64,000 nt of DNA from Phycicoccus avicenniae (GTDB taxonomy: Bacteria; Actinomycetota; Actinomycetes; Actinomycetales; Dermatophilaceae), in NCBI RefSeq assembly GCF_018139485.1, contig NZ_JAGSNF010000022.1, positions 1 to 64,000 on the forward strand, read 5' to 3'. Of the stretch, positions 42,309 to 50,059 are shown piece after piece. Numbering within the stretch: position 1 is the stretch's first letter; each line of letters opens with the position of its first letter. The notes under the pieces are model-generated. The model ran no database searches. It saw only the letters and a list, made by a program, of their open reading frames with translations, and had not been told where the DNA came from. Made by a program: the position numbers and the translations under genes.

Positions 42309-42725
42309 TCAGGCCGAGCGGGACGCCCCCGGGCTCGAGCCGGCGCCGTCGACCCCGACCGGGACCTCGAGCGGACGGACGCCGCTCAGCCACTTCCGGT
42401 AGTGGACGTGCCCGGACCACCGGGCCAGCTCGTCCCAGAGGGCGGCGTGCGCCTCCCAGGGCAGCGGCTCGGCGCCCTCGCTCCAGGACGCCCCGAACGA
42501 CACCCACACCGGCACCCAGTGCTCCGCGTCGTCCCACGCGCCGCGCTTGGCGATGAGGGTCCGGCGCCGGTACTGGAACGCCTGGCGGGGCCCGTCGGTG
42601 CAGTTCGGGGCGGTCGCCATCGGCCACACCCGTAGGTCGAGGTGCATGAGCGCGACCTCGAGCTCCCCGAGGACCGTGGGGTCGACGAGGACCGTCGCGA
42701 CGATCTCGTGGGGCGGGCGCGTCAT
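42309..42725 (-). CDS. Hypothetical protein, Trp-rich
   Basis: A 138-residue soluble protein I do not recognise. It contains several Trp and His residues (WVPVWVSFGASWSEG, LARWSGHVHYRKWLSG) and no membrane segment. It begins with a beta-alpha pattern (IVATVLVDPTVLGELEVALMHLDLRVWPMA). ATG 42723-42725 is preferred to GTG 42728 because TAGCGT on the minus strand then ends exactly 6 bases before the start, as in other leaderless genes here. Confidence 0.6.
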   Translation of the reverse strand: MTRPPHEIVATVLVDPTVLGELEVALMHLDLRVWPMATAPNCTDGPRQAFQYRRRTLIAKRGAWDDAEHWVPVWVSFGASWSEGAEPLPWEAHAALWDELARWSGHVHYRKWLSGVRPLEVPVGVDGAGSSPGASRSA

Positions 42726-42731
42726 CACGGC

Positions 42732-42737
42732 ACGCTA
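42732..42737 (-). promoter_or_regulatory. TAGCGT -10 fixing the start of the hypothetical gene
   Basis: The complement reads TAGCGT. Its spacing of 6 bases to ATG 42725 (versus 3 to GTG 42728) decides the start. Confidence 0.5.
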
Positions 42738-42768
42738 ACCCGCGAGGCCGTCCCGCGTCAGCCCCCGG

Positions 42769-43566
42769 TCAGGTGACCGGACGGTCCTCGAGCTCGACGA
42801 CGACCGGCGCGTGGTCGCTGGCCCCCTTGCCCTTGCGCTCCTCACGGTCGATGGCCGCGCCCGCGACCCGCTCGGCGAGGGACGGCGAGCCGAGGACGAA
42901 GTCGATGCGCATGCCCCGCCGCTTGGGGAAGGCCAGCCGCTGGTAGTCCCAGTACGTGTACGTGCCGGGACCCGGCGCGTGCGGTCGGACGACGTCGACG
43001 AACCCGGACTCGAGGAAGGCGGAGAAGGCCGCCCGCTCGGGCGGGCTCACGTGCGACTTGTCCTCGTAGTACTCCATCGACCACACGTCCTCGTCCTGCG
43101 GGGCGATGTTCCAGTCGCCGCAGAGCGCCACCGGGGTGCCGTCGGCCGCCCAGTCCTCGGCCCGGTCCCGCAGCCGGGCGAGCCACTCGAGCTTGTACGC
43201 CATGTGCGGGTCGTCGAGGGCGCGGCCGTTGGGCACGTAGAGGGACCACATCCGCACCCCGCCGCACGTCGCGCCGATGGCGCGGGCCTCCGCGGCCACC
43301 GGCTCGCCCCACCCCGGGTCGCCCTCGAACCCCACCTGCACGTCCTCGAGCCCGACGCGGGAGAGGACGGCGACGCCGTTCCACTGGTTCACCCCGTGGT
43401 GGGCGACCTCGTAGCCGAGCGCGCGGAGCCGCTCGTAGGGGAACTGCTCGTCCTTGGCCTTCGTCTCCTGCATCGCGAGGACGTCGACGTCGGTGCGGCG
43501 CAGCCACTCCTCGACCCGGTCGACACGGGAGCGGATGGAGTTGACGTTCCAGGTCGCGATACGCAC
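42769..43566 (-). CDS. xth: Exodeoxyribonuclease III
   Basis: A 265-residue AP endonuclease/3' exonuclease in base-excision repair. Motifs are WNVNSIRSR at the N-terminus, metal Glu in MQETKAKDEQFP (about residue 36), YVPNGR (about 110), GDWNIAPQDEDVW (about 148-160), and the catalytic SDHAPVVVEL at the end. GTG 43564-43566 starts 6 bases after TAGGGT on the minus strand, so the message is probably leaderless. Confidence 0.93.
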   Translation of the reverse strand: MRIATWNVNSIRSRVDRVEEWLRRTDVDVLAMQETKAKDEQFPYERLRALGYEVAHHGVNQWNGVAVLSRVGLEDVQVGFEGDPGWGEPVAAEARAIGATCGGVRMWSLYVPNGRALDDPHMAYKLEWLARLRDRAEDWAADGTPVALCGDWNIAPQDEDVWSMEYYEDKSHVSPPERAAFSAFLESGFVDVVRPHAPGPGTYTYWDYQRLAFPKRRGMRIDFVLGSPSLAERVAGAAIDREERKGKGASDHAPVVVELEDRPVT

Positions 43567-43572
43567 GCCGTC

Positions 43573-43578
43573 ACCCTA
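43573..43578 (-). promoter_or_regulatory. TAGGGT -10 of leaderless xth
   Basis: The complement reads TAGGGT and ends 6 bases before GTG 43566. Confidence 0.5.
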
Positions 43579-43648
43579 ACGACCGCGACCGACGGTCCCC
43601 GCACCGTGCGATGCTGGCGACAGACCCACCCGCGACGCAGGAGGTGCC

Positions 43649-44533
43649 GTGCCGATCCCCGGGGCAGCCGTCCACGACGTCCCGACCTCCGGTGGCACGG
43701 TGCACGTGGCCGTCGCCGGGTCGGGGTCCCCCGTCCTGCTCCTCCACGGGTACCCGCAGACCCACGAGATGTGGCACCGCGTGGCGCCCGCGCTGGCGGA
43801 GGAGCACACCGTCGTCGCCGCCGACCTGCGGGGGTACGGCGACAGCACCGCGCCGGCCGCGCAGCCGGACCACGCGACGTTCTCGAAGCGGGCGAGCGCC
43901 GCCGACCTGCTCGAGGCGATGGCGACCCTCGGCCACGACCGCTTCGCCGTCGTCGGGCACGACCGGGGCGCCCGGGTGGCCCACCGGCTCGTCCACGACC
44001 GTCCCGACGTCGTGACCCGGATGGCGGTCCTGGACATCGCGCCGACCCTGCACATGGTCGAGCACGCCGACGCGCGGTTCGCGACCGGCTACTACCACTG
44101 GTTCTTCCTCGCCCAGCCGGACGGGCTCCCGGAGCGGCTCGTCGGCGCCGACCCCGAGGGTTTCCTCCGCGAGACGCTGCGCCGCTGGTCCGCCCCCGGG
44201 GCGCGGTTCGACGAGGACGCCGTCACCGCCTACGTCCGGGCCTTCTCCCGGCCCGAGGTCCTCCACGCCTCGTGCGAGGACTACCGCGCCGGGCTCGGCG
44301 TCGACCTCGAGCACGACCGGGCGAGCCGGGACCGGCGCGTCGAGGTCCCGCTGCTCGTCCTGTGGGGAGCCGACGGCTTCGTGGCCCGTACGTACGACGT
44401 CCTCGACGTGTGGCGCGGGTACGCCGCCGACGTGCGCGGCCACGCCGTCCCGGGCGGGCACTTCTGCCCCGAGGAGGCCCCCGACGAGGTCCTCGCCGCC
44501 CTGCTCCCCTTCCTCGCCGAGGGCGTGTCGTGA
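43649..44533 (+). CDS. Fluoroacetate dehalogenase-like alpha/beta hydrolase
   Basis: A 294-residue alpha/beta hydrolase. It closely follows the Rhodopseudomonas fluoroacetate dehalogenase pattern: LLLHGYPQTHEMWHRVAPALAE, nucleophile Asp105 in GHDRGAR with Arg106 and Arg109 that hold the carboxylate, acid Asp129, and His271 in GGHFCPEEAP. The halide pocket residues His150, Trp151 (YYHWFFLAQP) and Tyr212 (CEDYRAG) are all present. It may therefore cleave haloacetates, though many homologues only have weak or other activities. GTG 43649 follows AGGAGG. It overlaps the next SDR gene. Confidence 0.85.
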   Translation: MPIPGAAVHDVPTSGGTVHVAVAGSGSPVLLLHGYPQTHEMWHRVAPALAEEHTVVAADLRGYGDSTAPAAQPDHATFSKRASAADLLEAMATLGHDRFAVVGHDRGARVAHRLVHDRPDVVTRMAVLDIAPTLHMVEHADARFATGYYHWFFLAQPDGLPERLVGADPEGFLRETLRRWSAPGARFDEDAVTAYVRAFSRPEVLHASCEDYRAGLGVDLEHDRASRDRRVEVPLLVLWGADGFVARTYDVLDVWRGYAADVRGHAVPGGHFCPEEAPDEVLAALLPFLAEGVS

Positions 44534-45306
44534 CCACCGCGCTCGTCACCGGGGCCACCGCCGGGATCGGGCTGGCCTTCGCCCGGCGGCTCGCCCGCGA
44601 CGGTCACGACCTCGTCCTCGTCGCCCGGGACCGCGCCCGGCTCGAGCGGCTGGCCGCCGAGCTGCGCGCCGCGCACGGCCACGCCGTCGAGGTCCTCGTC
44701 GCGGACCTCGCCGACCGCCGGCAGACCCAGGACGTCTGCGACCGCCTCGCGGACCCCGCCCGGCCCGTCGACGTCCTCGTCAACAACGCCGGGTTCGGCC
44801 AGGAGCGACCGTTCGTCGACAACGACGTCGCGCGTGAGGAGGCCGCCCTCGACGTCATGGTGCGAGCCGTGCTCCTCACGAGCCACGCCGCGGCCGGGGC
44901 GATGCGCGCCCGGGGCCGCGGGTGCATCCTCAACGTCTCCTCCGTCGCCGGGTGGATGGCGAGCGGCTCCTACTCCGCGCACAAGTCCTTCGTCACCGTG
45001 CTGTCCGAGGCGCTCGCCGGCCAGCTGCGCGACACCGGCGTCACGGTGACGGCGGTCTGCCCCGGCCTGACCCGCACCGAGTTCCACGACCGCGCCCGGA
45101 TGCGACGGCCCGGGGTCCCCGCCGGGCTCTGGCTCGACGCCGACGACGTCGCGGCGCAGGCCCTCGCCGACGCGGCCGCCGGGAGGGTCGTCTCCGTCCC
45201 CGGGCCGCAGTGGACCGCCCTGTCCCTGCTCGTGCGGGCGCTGCCGCGGCCGGTCGTCCGGGGTGCCGGGGCGCGGCTGCTCGACCGGGTCCGCGGCCGC
45301 CGCTGA
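44530..45306 (+). CDS. Short-chain dehydrogenase/reductase
   Basis: A 258-residue classical SDR. Cofactor motif TGATAGIGLAFA (residues 7-18) with ARDRARLE suggests NADP(H). NNAG (about 84), Ser in VSSVAG (about 135) and catalytic Tyr/Lys in YSAHKSF (about 150-154) are complete. A C-terminal extension with a hydrophobic helix (WTALSLLVRALPRPVV) may associate with the membrane, as in other fatty-ketone reducing members. The GTG start overlaps the upstream hydrolase stop (GTGA). Substrate unknown. Confidence 0.85.
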   Translation: MTTALVTGATAGIGLAFARRLARDGHDLVLVARDRARLERLAAELRAAHGHAVEVLVADLADRRQTQDVCDRLADPARPVDVLVNNAGFGQERPFVDNDVAREEAALDVMVRAVLLTSHAAAGAMRARGRGCILNVSSVAGWMASGSYSAHKSFVTVLSEALAGQLRDTGVTVTAVCPGLTRTEFHDRARMRRPGVPAGLWLDADDVAAQALADAAAGRVVSVPGPQWTALSLLVRALPRPVVRGAGARLLDRVRGRR

Positions 45307-45325
45307 CGAGCGGGCGGGGGCGCAC

Positions 45326-45331
45326 TACGGT
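45326..45331 (+). promoter_or_regulatory. TACGGT -10 of leaderless pyrE
   Basis: TACGGT ends 7 bases before GTG 45339, without a Shine-Dalgarno. Confidence 0.5.
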
Positions 45332-45338
45332 GGGCCGC

Positions 45339-45893
45339 GTGAGCGACATCGCCGCCGACCGTGACCGGCTCCAGACGATCATCCGGGACAAGGCCGTCGT
45401 GCACGGCCGCGTCACCCTCTCCTCCGGCAAGGAGGCCGACTACTACGTCGACCTCCGCCGGGTCACCCTCGACGGGGAGGCGAGCCCGCTCGTCGGCCGG
45501 GTCATGCTCGACCTCGTCGCCGACCTCGACTTCGACGCCGTCGGCGGGCTGACCCTCGGCGCCGACCCCGTCGCCACCTCGATGCTCCACGCCGCCGCGG
45601 CCGCCGGGCGCCGGCTGGACGCGTTCGTCGTCCGCAAGGCGGGCAAGGCGCACGGCCTGCAGCAGCGGATCGAGGGGCCGGGCATCGAGGGCCGGCGGGT
45701 CCTCGTCGTCGAGGACACCTCGACGACCGGTGCCTCCCCGCTCGAGGCCGCGACCGCCGCGCAGGAGGCGGGGGCGACCGTCGTCGCCGTCGCGACGATC
45801 GCCGACCGAGCGACCGGCGCCGACCGGGTCTTCGCCGACGCCGGCCTCGACTACCGCCACGTGTACGGGCTCGCCGACCTCGGCCTCGCCTGA
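45339..45893 (+). CDS. pyrE: Orotate phosphoribosyltransferase
   Basis: A 184-residue enzyme that joins orotate to PRPP, the fifth step of UMP synthesis. LSSGKEADYYVDLRRVTL (about 26-43), VGGLTLGADPVATSML (about 68), VRKAGKAHG (about 96) and the PRPP loop VLVVEDTSTTGASPL (about 125) are diagnostic. It is followed by a clear terminator. Confidence 0.96.
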   Translation: MSDIAADRDRLQTIIRDKAVVHGRVTLSSGKEADYYVDLRRVTLDGEASPLVGRVMLDLVADLDFDAVGGLTLGADPVATSMLHAAAAAGRRLDAFVVRKAGKAHGLQQRIEGPGIEGRRVLVVEDTSTTGASPLEAATAAQEAGATVVAVATIADRATGADRVFADAGLDYRHVYGLADLGLA

Positions 45894-45958
45894 CGACCGA
45901 GCCCGCTCCGCACGCCTCCCGGGCGTCGGCTTCCGCACCCGCGGCGCCACCACCCGCA

Positions 45959-46008
45959 CCGCACGACGACGGCCCGCCCCCTGCCGGGGACGAGCCGTCG
46001 TCGTGCGG
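45959..46008. terminator. Bidirectional terminator, 15-bp stem
   Basis: Perfect 15-base arms (45959-45973 and 45994-46008) with a 20-base loop separate convergent pyrE and the AgcS symporter gene. Confidence 0.8.
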
Positions 46009-46014
46009 GGTCGG

Positions 46015-47457
46015 TCAGACCTTGACCTTCTGCACCTCACCGGACTGGACCCGCGAGAGGTACCCGTGGATCTCCTTCCGGATGACCGGCGCGAGCAGGT
46101 AGAGCCCGATGATGTTCGGCAGGCTCATGAGGAAGATCATCGAGTCGGACACGAGGATGACCGGGTCGAGCGCCACGACCGAGCCGAGGATCGTCGCGAT
46201 GAGGAAGACGACCTTGAAGCCCTGCTCCGCGGCGAAGTTGTCGCCGAAGAGGTAGCCCGTGGCCTTCATCCCGTAGTACGCCCAGCTGATCATCGTCGAG
46301 AACGCGAAGAGCACGACGGCGAGCGCGAGGACCGTCGGGAACCACGGCAGCACCGTCTCGAACGAGTCGGAGGTCAGGGCGACGCCGCCGAGCTCCGAGG
46401 CGTCCGGGTTCTGGTAGGTCCCCGTGATGACGATCGTCAGAGCGGTGAGCGTGCAGATGACGACGGTGTCGATGAACGGCTCGAGCATCGCGACGAAGCC
46501 CTCGGTCGCGGGCTCCTTCGTCTTCACCGCGGAGTGCGCGACCGACGCCGAGCCGAGGCCCGCCTCGTTCGAGAACGCCGCCCGCTGGAAGCCGACGATG
46601 AGCGCACCGATCGCGCCGCCTGCGACACCCTCGGGGCTGAAGGCGCCCGAGAAGATCGCCCCGATGGCGTCCGGCAGCGCCGTGACGTTCCACAGGATGA
46701 CGATGAGCGAGGCGACGAGGTAGAGGACCGCCATGAACGGGACGATCTTCTCCGTGACGCGGGCGATGCTCTTGACGCCGCCGATGATGACCAGGCCCGC
46801 GGCGATGGCGAAGAGGACGCCGATGATCCACGGGTTGCTGCCGAGGAAGCCGTCGTCGCCACCGGTGACGTCGACGATCTGGGCGGTCGCCTGGTTCGAC
46901 TGGAACATGTTCCCGCCACCGAGCGCGCCACCGATCATGAAGATCGCGAAGAGGACGGCGAGGACGCTGCCGAGACCGCCCATGCCGCGCTCGGCGAGGC
47001 CCTTCTTGAGGTAGTACATCGGGCCGCCGGACACGGTGCCGTCGCTGTGCTCGTTGCGGTACTTCACCCCGAGCATGCACTCGGCCATCTTCGTCGCCAT
47101 GCCGAGCAGGCCCGCGAGGATCATCCAGAACGTCGCGCCCGGGCCGCCGAGCGAGATGGCGATGGCGACACCGGCGATGTTGCCGAGGCCGACGGTGCCG
47201 GACACGGCGGTCGCGAGGGCCTGGAAGTGCGACACCTCGCCGACCTCGTCGGGCTGGGTGTACTTGCCCCGGACGAGGTCGACGGCCAGGCGGGGGCCGC
47301 GCACCTGCATGAAGCCGAGGTAGATCGTGAAGAAGGTCCCGGCGATGACGAGCCACACCACGATGAGCGGGAGGCTGGCACCGGCCACGGTGACGGAGTA
47401 GAAGACGACGTTGCCGACGCCGTTGGCGAAGGACTCGAAACCATCTGCGATGTTCAT
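46015..47457 (-). CDS. Alanine/glycine:cation symporter (AgcS/DagA family)
   Basis: A 480-residue Na+ or H+ coupled amino acid importer with about 11 helices. Family regions include SGTVGLGNIAGVAIAISLGGPGATFWM (about residues 74-100), GGPMYYLKKGL (about 140) and AAFSNEAGLGSASVAHSAVKTKEPATEGFVAMLEPFIDTVVICT (about 290-333), which forms the substrate site. The ATG (complement of 47455-47457) shares one base with the stop of the universal stress protein gene, so both are translated from one message. Confidence 0.92.
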   Translation of the reverse strand: MNIADGFESFANGVGNVVFYSVTVAGASLPLIVVWLVIAGTFFTIYLGFMQVRGPRLAVDLVRGKYTQPDEVGEVSHFQALATAVSGTVGLGNIAGVAIAISLGGPGATFWMILAGLLGMATKMAECMLGVKYRNEHSDGTVSGGPMYYLKKGLAERGMGGLGSVLAVLFAIFMIGGALGGGNMFQSNQATAQIVDVTGGDDGFLGSNPWIIGVLFAIAAGLVIIGGVKSIARVTEKIVPFMAVLYLVASLIVILWNVTALPDAIGAIFSGAFSPEGVAGGAIGALIVGFQRAAFSNEAGLGSASVAHSAVKTKEPATEGFVAMLEPFIDTVVICTLTALTIVITGTYQNPDASELGGVALTSDSFETVLPWFPTVLALAVVLFAFSTMISWAYYGMKATGYLFGDNFAAEQGFKVVFLIATILGSVVALDPVILVSDSMIFLMSLPNIIGLYLLAPVIRKEIHGYLSRVQSGEVQKVKV

Positions 47458-47888
47458 CAGGGCACCACCGTCACGGGGATCTTGGCTTGCTGGACGAGCC
47501 GGCTGGCGACGGAACCGAACACGGCCTCGCGCAGGCCGCCGTCACCGGTCCGGCCGACGATGAGGTGGACCGCGCCGTGCTTGGTGGCGAGGTCGCTCAT
47601 GGTGTCGGAGGGCTTGCCGTGGGTGACGATCTCCTCGTGGGCCACGCCGCCCTCCTCGGCGATCTTCGCCATGGGGACGAGGATCTGCTCCTTGGCGGCG
47701 TTGGTCTCGTTGACCTTCTCCCGCTGTCGGTGCTCGTTCTCCGTGGGGGTCTGGAAGGAGTACGGGGACCACGGGATGACGTGGACCAGCACCACCTTCC
47801 AGTCGTTCTTCTGGGCGCGATCGACAGCGAACTCCACCGCTCGGGTGGAGACGTCGCTGTTGTCGACGCCGACGACGACGGTCTCCAT
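47457..47888 (-). CDS. Universal stress protein UspA
   Basis: A 143-residue single-domain USP. The fold starts VVVGVDNSDVSTRAVEFAVDRA, and the ATP-binding G-2x-G-9x-G(S/T) motif is GRTGDGGLREAVFGSVASRLV (about residues 112-132), so it should bind ATP. It is first in an operon with the AgcS symporter, suggesting control of the transporter in response to energy state. ATG 47886-47888 follows GGGAGGG. A -10 TAGGGT on the minus strand (47933-47938) gives a leader of about 38 bases. Confidence 0.88.
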   Translation of the reverse strand: METVVVGVDNSDVSTRAVEFAVDRAQKNDWKVVLVHVIPWSPYSFQTPTENEHRQREKVNETNAAKEQILVPMAKIAEEGGVAHEEIVTHGKPSDTMSDLATKHGAVHLIVGRTGDGGLREAVFGSVASRLVQQAKIPVTVVP

Positions 47889-48084
47889 GGTGTTGGGCCC
47901 TCCCGGTCCCTCGATCCGTATGAGTGCCGATGACCCTAGACCGCTCGCGTGATGTGCGCCATAACCCACGCGCCGCGAGTTTGCGCCGCCGTCTCGTCCA
48001 TCGGGGTGCGCGAGTGCCGGTTTCCCGACCCCGGACCCGCGGCGTGGGGGCCCGCCCCGGCGGTGCCCGGCACCGTCGGGAGGC

Positions 48085-48126
48085 CACGACGCGCCGTACC
48101 GGCGGGCGTCGCCGCGGCGCGTCGTG
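48085..48126 (-). terminator. Hairpin after the ArsR-type repressor gene
   Basis: Twelve-base arms at 48085-48096 and 48115-48126, in the 268-base gap between the minus-strand repressor gene and the usp promoter. The rest of the gap, apart from the usp leader and promoter, shows no coding frame I trust. Confidence 0.55.
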
Positions 48127-48156
48127 ACCCCTCGACCCCGCGGTCGGCCCGCTGGG

Positions 48157-48738
48157 TCAGGCCTTCGGCGACTGCGCCGGGAGGAGCAGGGCGTAGACGT
48201 TCCAGGGGCGCGCTCCCTCGGGGTGCTCGCGCCGGGTCCGCCCGCGGAAGGAGCGGACGACCTCCTGGAGCCGCTCGCGGATCTCGGTCTCCTCGTCGTC
48301 GGTGAGCCAGAGCCGTCCGCGTGCGGTCATCCCGTGCTCGTCGCCGGCGGCGACCGACGCCGCCAACCGGTCGAGGTCGTCCCCGAGGTCGCCGAACCAC
48401 GCGTGGACCGAGGTTCGGCTGGAGTCGACGCCGGCCGCCCGGTGCGCGTCCGGCGTCACGGTGATCGACGACGCGGTGGCGCGCCACGGTCGCTCGCGGC
48501 CGTCGCTGCTCTCGTCCCGCTCGACGATGCCCCACCGCTCGAGGGCGCGGAGGTGGTAGCTCGTCGCCGACGGGCTGAGGCCGACGAGCCGGGCCGCCTC
48601 GGTGGCGGTGAGGACCTCGCCGGAGAAGAGCTCGGTGATGACGCGCTGACGCGCCGGGTGGGCGAGTGCCCGCAACGCCCGAGGGTCGGTGATCCGCAGC
48701 TCGGAGCGGCCGTCCTCGTCCCGCGCAACGCGTGCCAT
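48157..48738 (-). CDS. ArsR-type winged-helix repressor of the efflux operon
   Basis: A 193-residue regulator. The winged helix is near the N-terminus: ALAHPARQRVITELFSGEVLTATEAARLVGLSPSATSYHLRALERWGIVER (about residues 23-74). The C-terminal part has a DUF4180/HTH_20-like helical region (LTDDEETEIRERLQEVVRSFRG) that probably dimerises. It starts leaderless at ATG 48738 and shares a large dyad with the divergent MFS gene, so it likely represses that operon and possibly itself. Confidence 0.85.
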   Translation of the reverse strand: MARVARDEDGRSELRITDPRALRALAHPARQRVITELFSGEVLTATEAARLVGLSPSATSYHLRALERWGIVERDESSDGRERPWRATASSITVTPDAHRAAGVDSSRTSVHAWFGDLGDDLDRLAASVAAGDEHGMTARGRLWLTDDEETEIRERLQEVVRSFRGRTRREHPEGARPWNVYALLLPAQSPKA

Positions 48739-48744
48739 GGCGCC

Positions 48745-48750
48745 AGGCTA
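48745..48750 (-). promoter_or_regulatory. TAGCCT -10 of the leaderless repressor gene
   Basis: The complement reads TAGCCT and ends 6 bases before ATG 48738. Confidence 0.5.
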
Positions 48751-48763
48751 GTTGACCAGGGAT

Positions 48764-48807
48764 TCGTGAAGCACTACCTTCACAAATGTGAAACAGATAC
48801 TTCACGA
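48764..48807. promoter_or_regulatory. Composite symmetrical operator overlapping the MFS start
   Basis: A 14-base palindrome TTCACA-AA-TGTGAA... centred at 48785.5 is flanked at equal distance on both sides by TCGTGAAG (48764-48771) and CTTCACGA (48800-48807), so four TTCAC/GTGAA half-sites share one centre. TACCTT (48775-48780) is the MFS -10, and the GTG start at 48788 lies inside the central palindrome. Confidence 0.7.
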
Positions 48808-50059
48808 GTACGCGACGGTGCTGCGGGACCGCACCGTCCGCCTGCTCCTCGCCGCCGCGGCGGTGAGTGTCCTCGGGGACTCGGCGGCGATGGTCGCGCT
48901 CGTCCTGCGGGCCCACGCGAGCGAGCGCGGGCCGTGGGCGGTCTCCGTCCTGCTCCTCGCCTTCGCCCTGCCGGTCGTGCTCACGATGGGTCCCGCCGGT
49001 GCCCTCGCCGACCGGGCCGACCCGCGTCGTGTCCTCGTGGCGACGGCCCTCGTCCAGACCGGCGCCGCGCTCGGCCTCGCCGTCGTGAGCGGGGTCGTGG
49101 CGACCGTCGTCCTCGTCCTCGTCCTCCAGACCGCCTTCGCCCTCGGCCACCCGACGTGGAGCGCGATCGTGCCCCGGCTCGTCCCACCCGGCGGCGCCGG
49201 GCGGGTCGTGGCCCTCCAGCAGTCCCTCCGCGGCGTGGCCGGTCCCGCGGGGGCCGCCGTCGGCGGGGTCCTCGTCCAGTGGCACGGACCCTCGACCGCG
49301 CTCGTCCTCGACGCCCTGACCTTCCTCGGTCTCGCCGCAGTGGCGCTGACCCTTCCCCGTGCCGCCCGCCCGCGGCCACGACCGGGCGGGGCAGCCCGGC
49401 GCTGGACGGCGTCGATCCTCCCCGGCGACGGGCTCAGGGAGCTGCGGACCGACCGCGTCCTGCTCGTCCTCGTCCTGTCGCTCCTGCCGATGATCGTCGC
49501 GCTGGAGTCGGTGAACGTCGCGGAGGTCTTCCTCGTCCGGGACGTCCTCGGGGCGAGTGCGGCGCAGTACGGGCTCGCCGAGGCCGTGACCGGCGGCAGT
49601 GCGGTGCTCGGGGCGGTGCTCGGTGGCTCGCTGACGCGCCGGGCCTCGCGCACCCGTGCCGTCCTCGGCGGCGTCGGCCTGCTCGGGCTGGTCCAGGTCG
49701 GACAGGGGCTCGCACCGGGCCTCCTCGTCTACCTCGTCCTCGGCGCCGGGCTGGGTCTCGTCCTCGGGCTCGTCAACGCCCTCGTGGTCGCCCTCGTCCT
49801 CGACGAGCTCGCCGCGGACCACCGCGGGTCGGTCCTCGCCCTCGTGGGCGGCCTCTCCCGGGCGGCCTCCGCCCTGGCCCTCGTCGCCGGTGGGGTCGTC
49901 AGCGCCGTCGCCGGCCCGCGCACGCTCTACGTCGTCGCCGGTGTCACAGGCGTGCTGGTCGCGCTCGTCGCGGCGTGGCTCGTCCACCGGTCGATGGACC
50001 GTGGATCCACCGCCCGGGTCTCGACCGACGCGGTCGCGGCCACCACCCTGGAGGCATGA
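48788..50059 (+). CDS. MFS exporter (MDR/enterobactin-exporter type)
   Basis: A 423-residue MFS permease with about 12 helices. MGPAGALADRADPRRVLVATAL (about residues 66-87) is the loop 2-3 motif, and PTWSAIVPRLVPPGGAGRVVALQQSLRGVAGPAGAAVGG (about 121-160) is typical of the EntS/macrolide-efflux subgroup. GTG 48788 is in the operator and gives a leaderless message; a second GTG at 48818 is possible. It overlaps the ABC ATPase gene (ATGA) and starts a five-gene operon. Confidence 0.85.
   Translation: MKQILHEYATVLRDRTVRLLLAAAAVSVLGDSAAMVALVLRAHASERGPWAVSVLLLAFALPVVLTMGPAGALADRADPRRVLVATALVQTGAALGLAVVSGVVATVVLVLVLQTAFALGHPTWSAIVPRLVPPGGAGRVVALQQSLRGVAGPAGAAVGGVLVQWHGPSTALVLDALTFLGLAAVALTLPRAARPRPRPGGAARRWTASILPGDGLRELRTDRVLLVLVLSLLPMIVALESVNVAEVFLVRDVLGASAAQYGLAEAVTGGSAVLGAVLGGSLTRRASRTRAVLGGVGLLGLVQVGQGLAPGLLVYLVLGAGLGLVLGLVNALVVALVLDELAADHRGSVLALVGGLSRAASALALVAGGVVSAVAGPRTLYVVAGVTGVLVALVAAWLVHRSMDRGSTARVSTDAVAATTLEA

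Noticed and set aside
47889-48156. Small coding regions in the 268-base gap
   Set aside because: Frames on both strands here are Arg/Pro/Ala-rich, lack start signals and cross the usp leader and the terminator hairpin.
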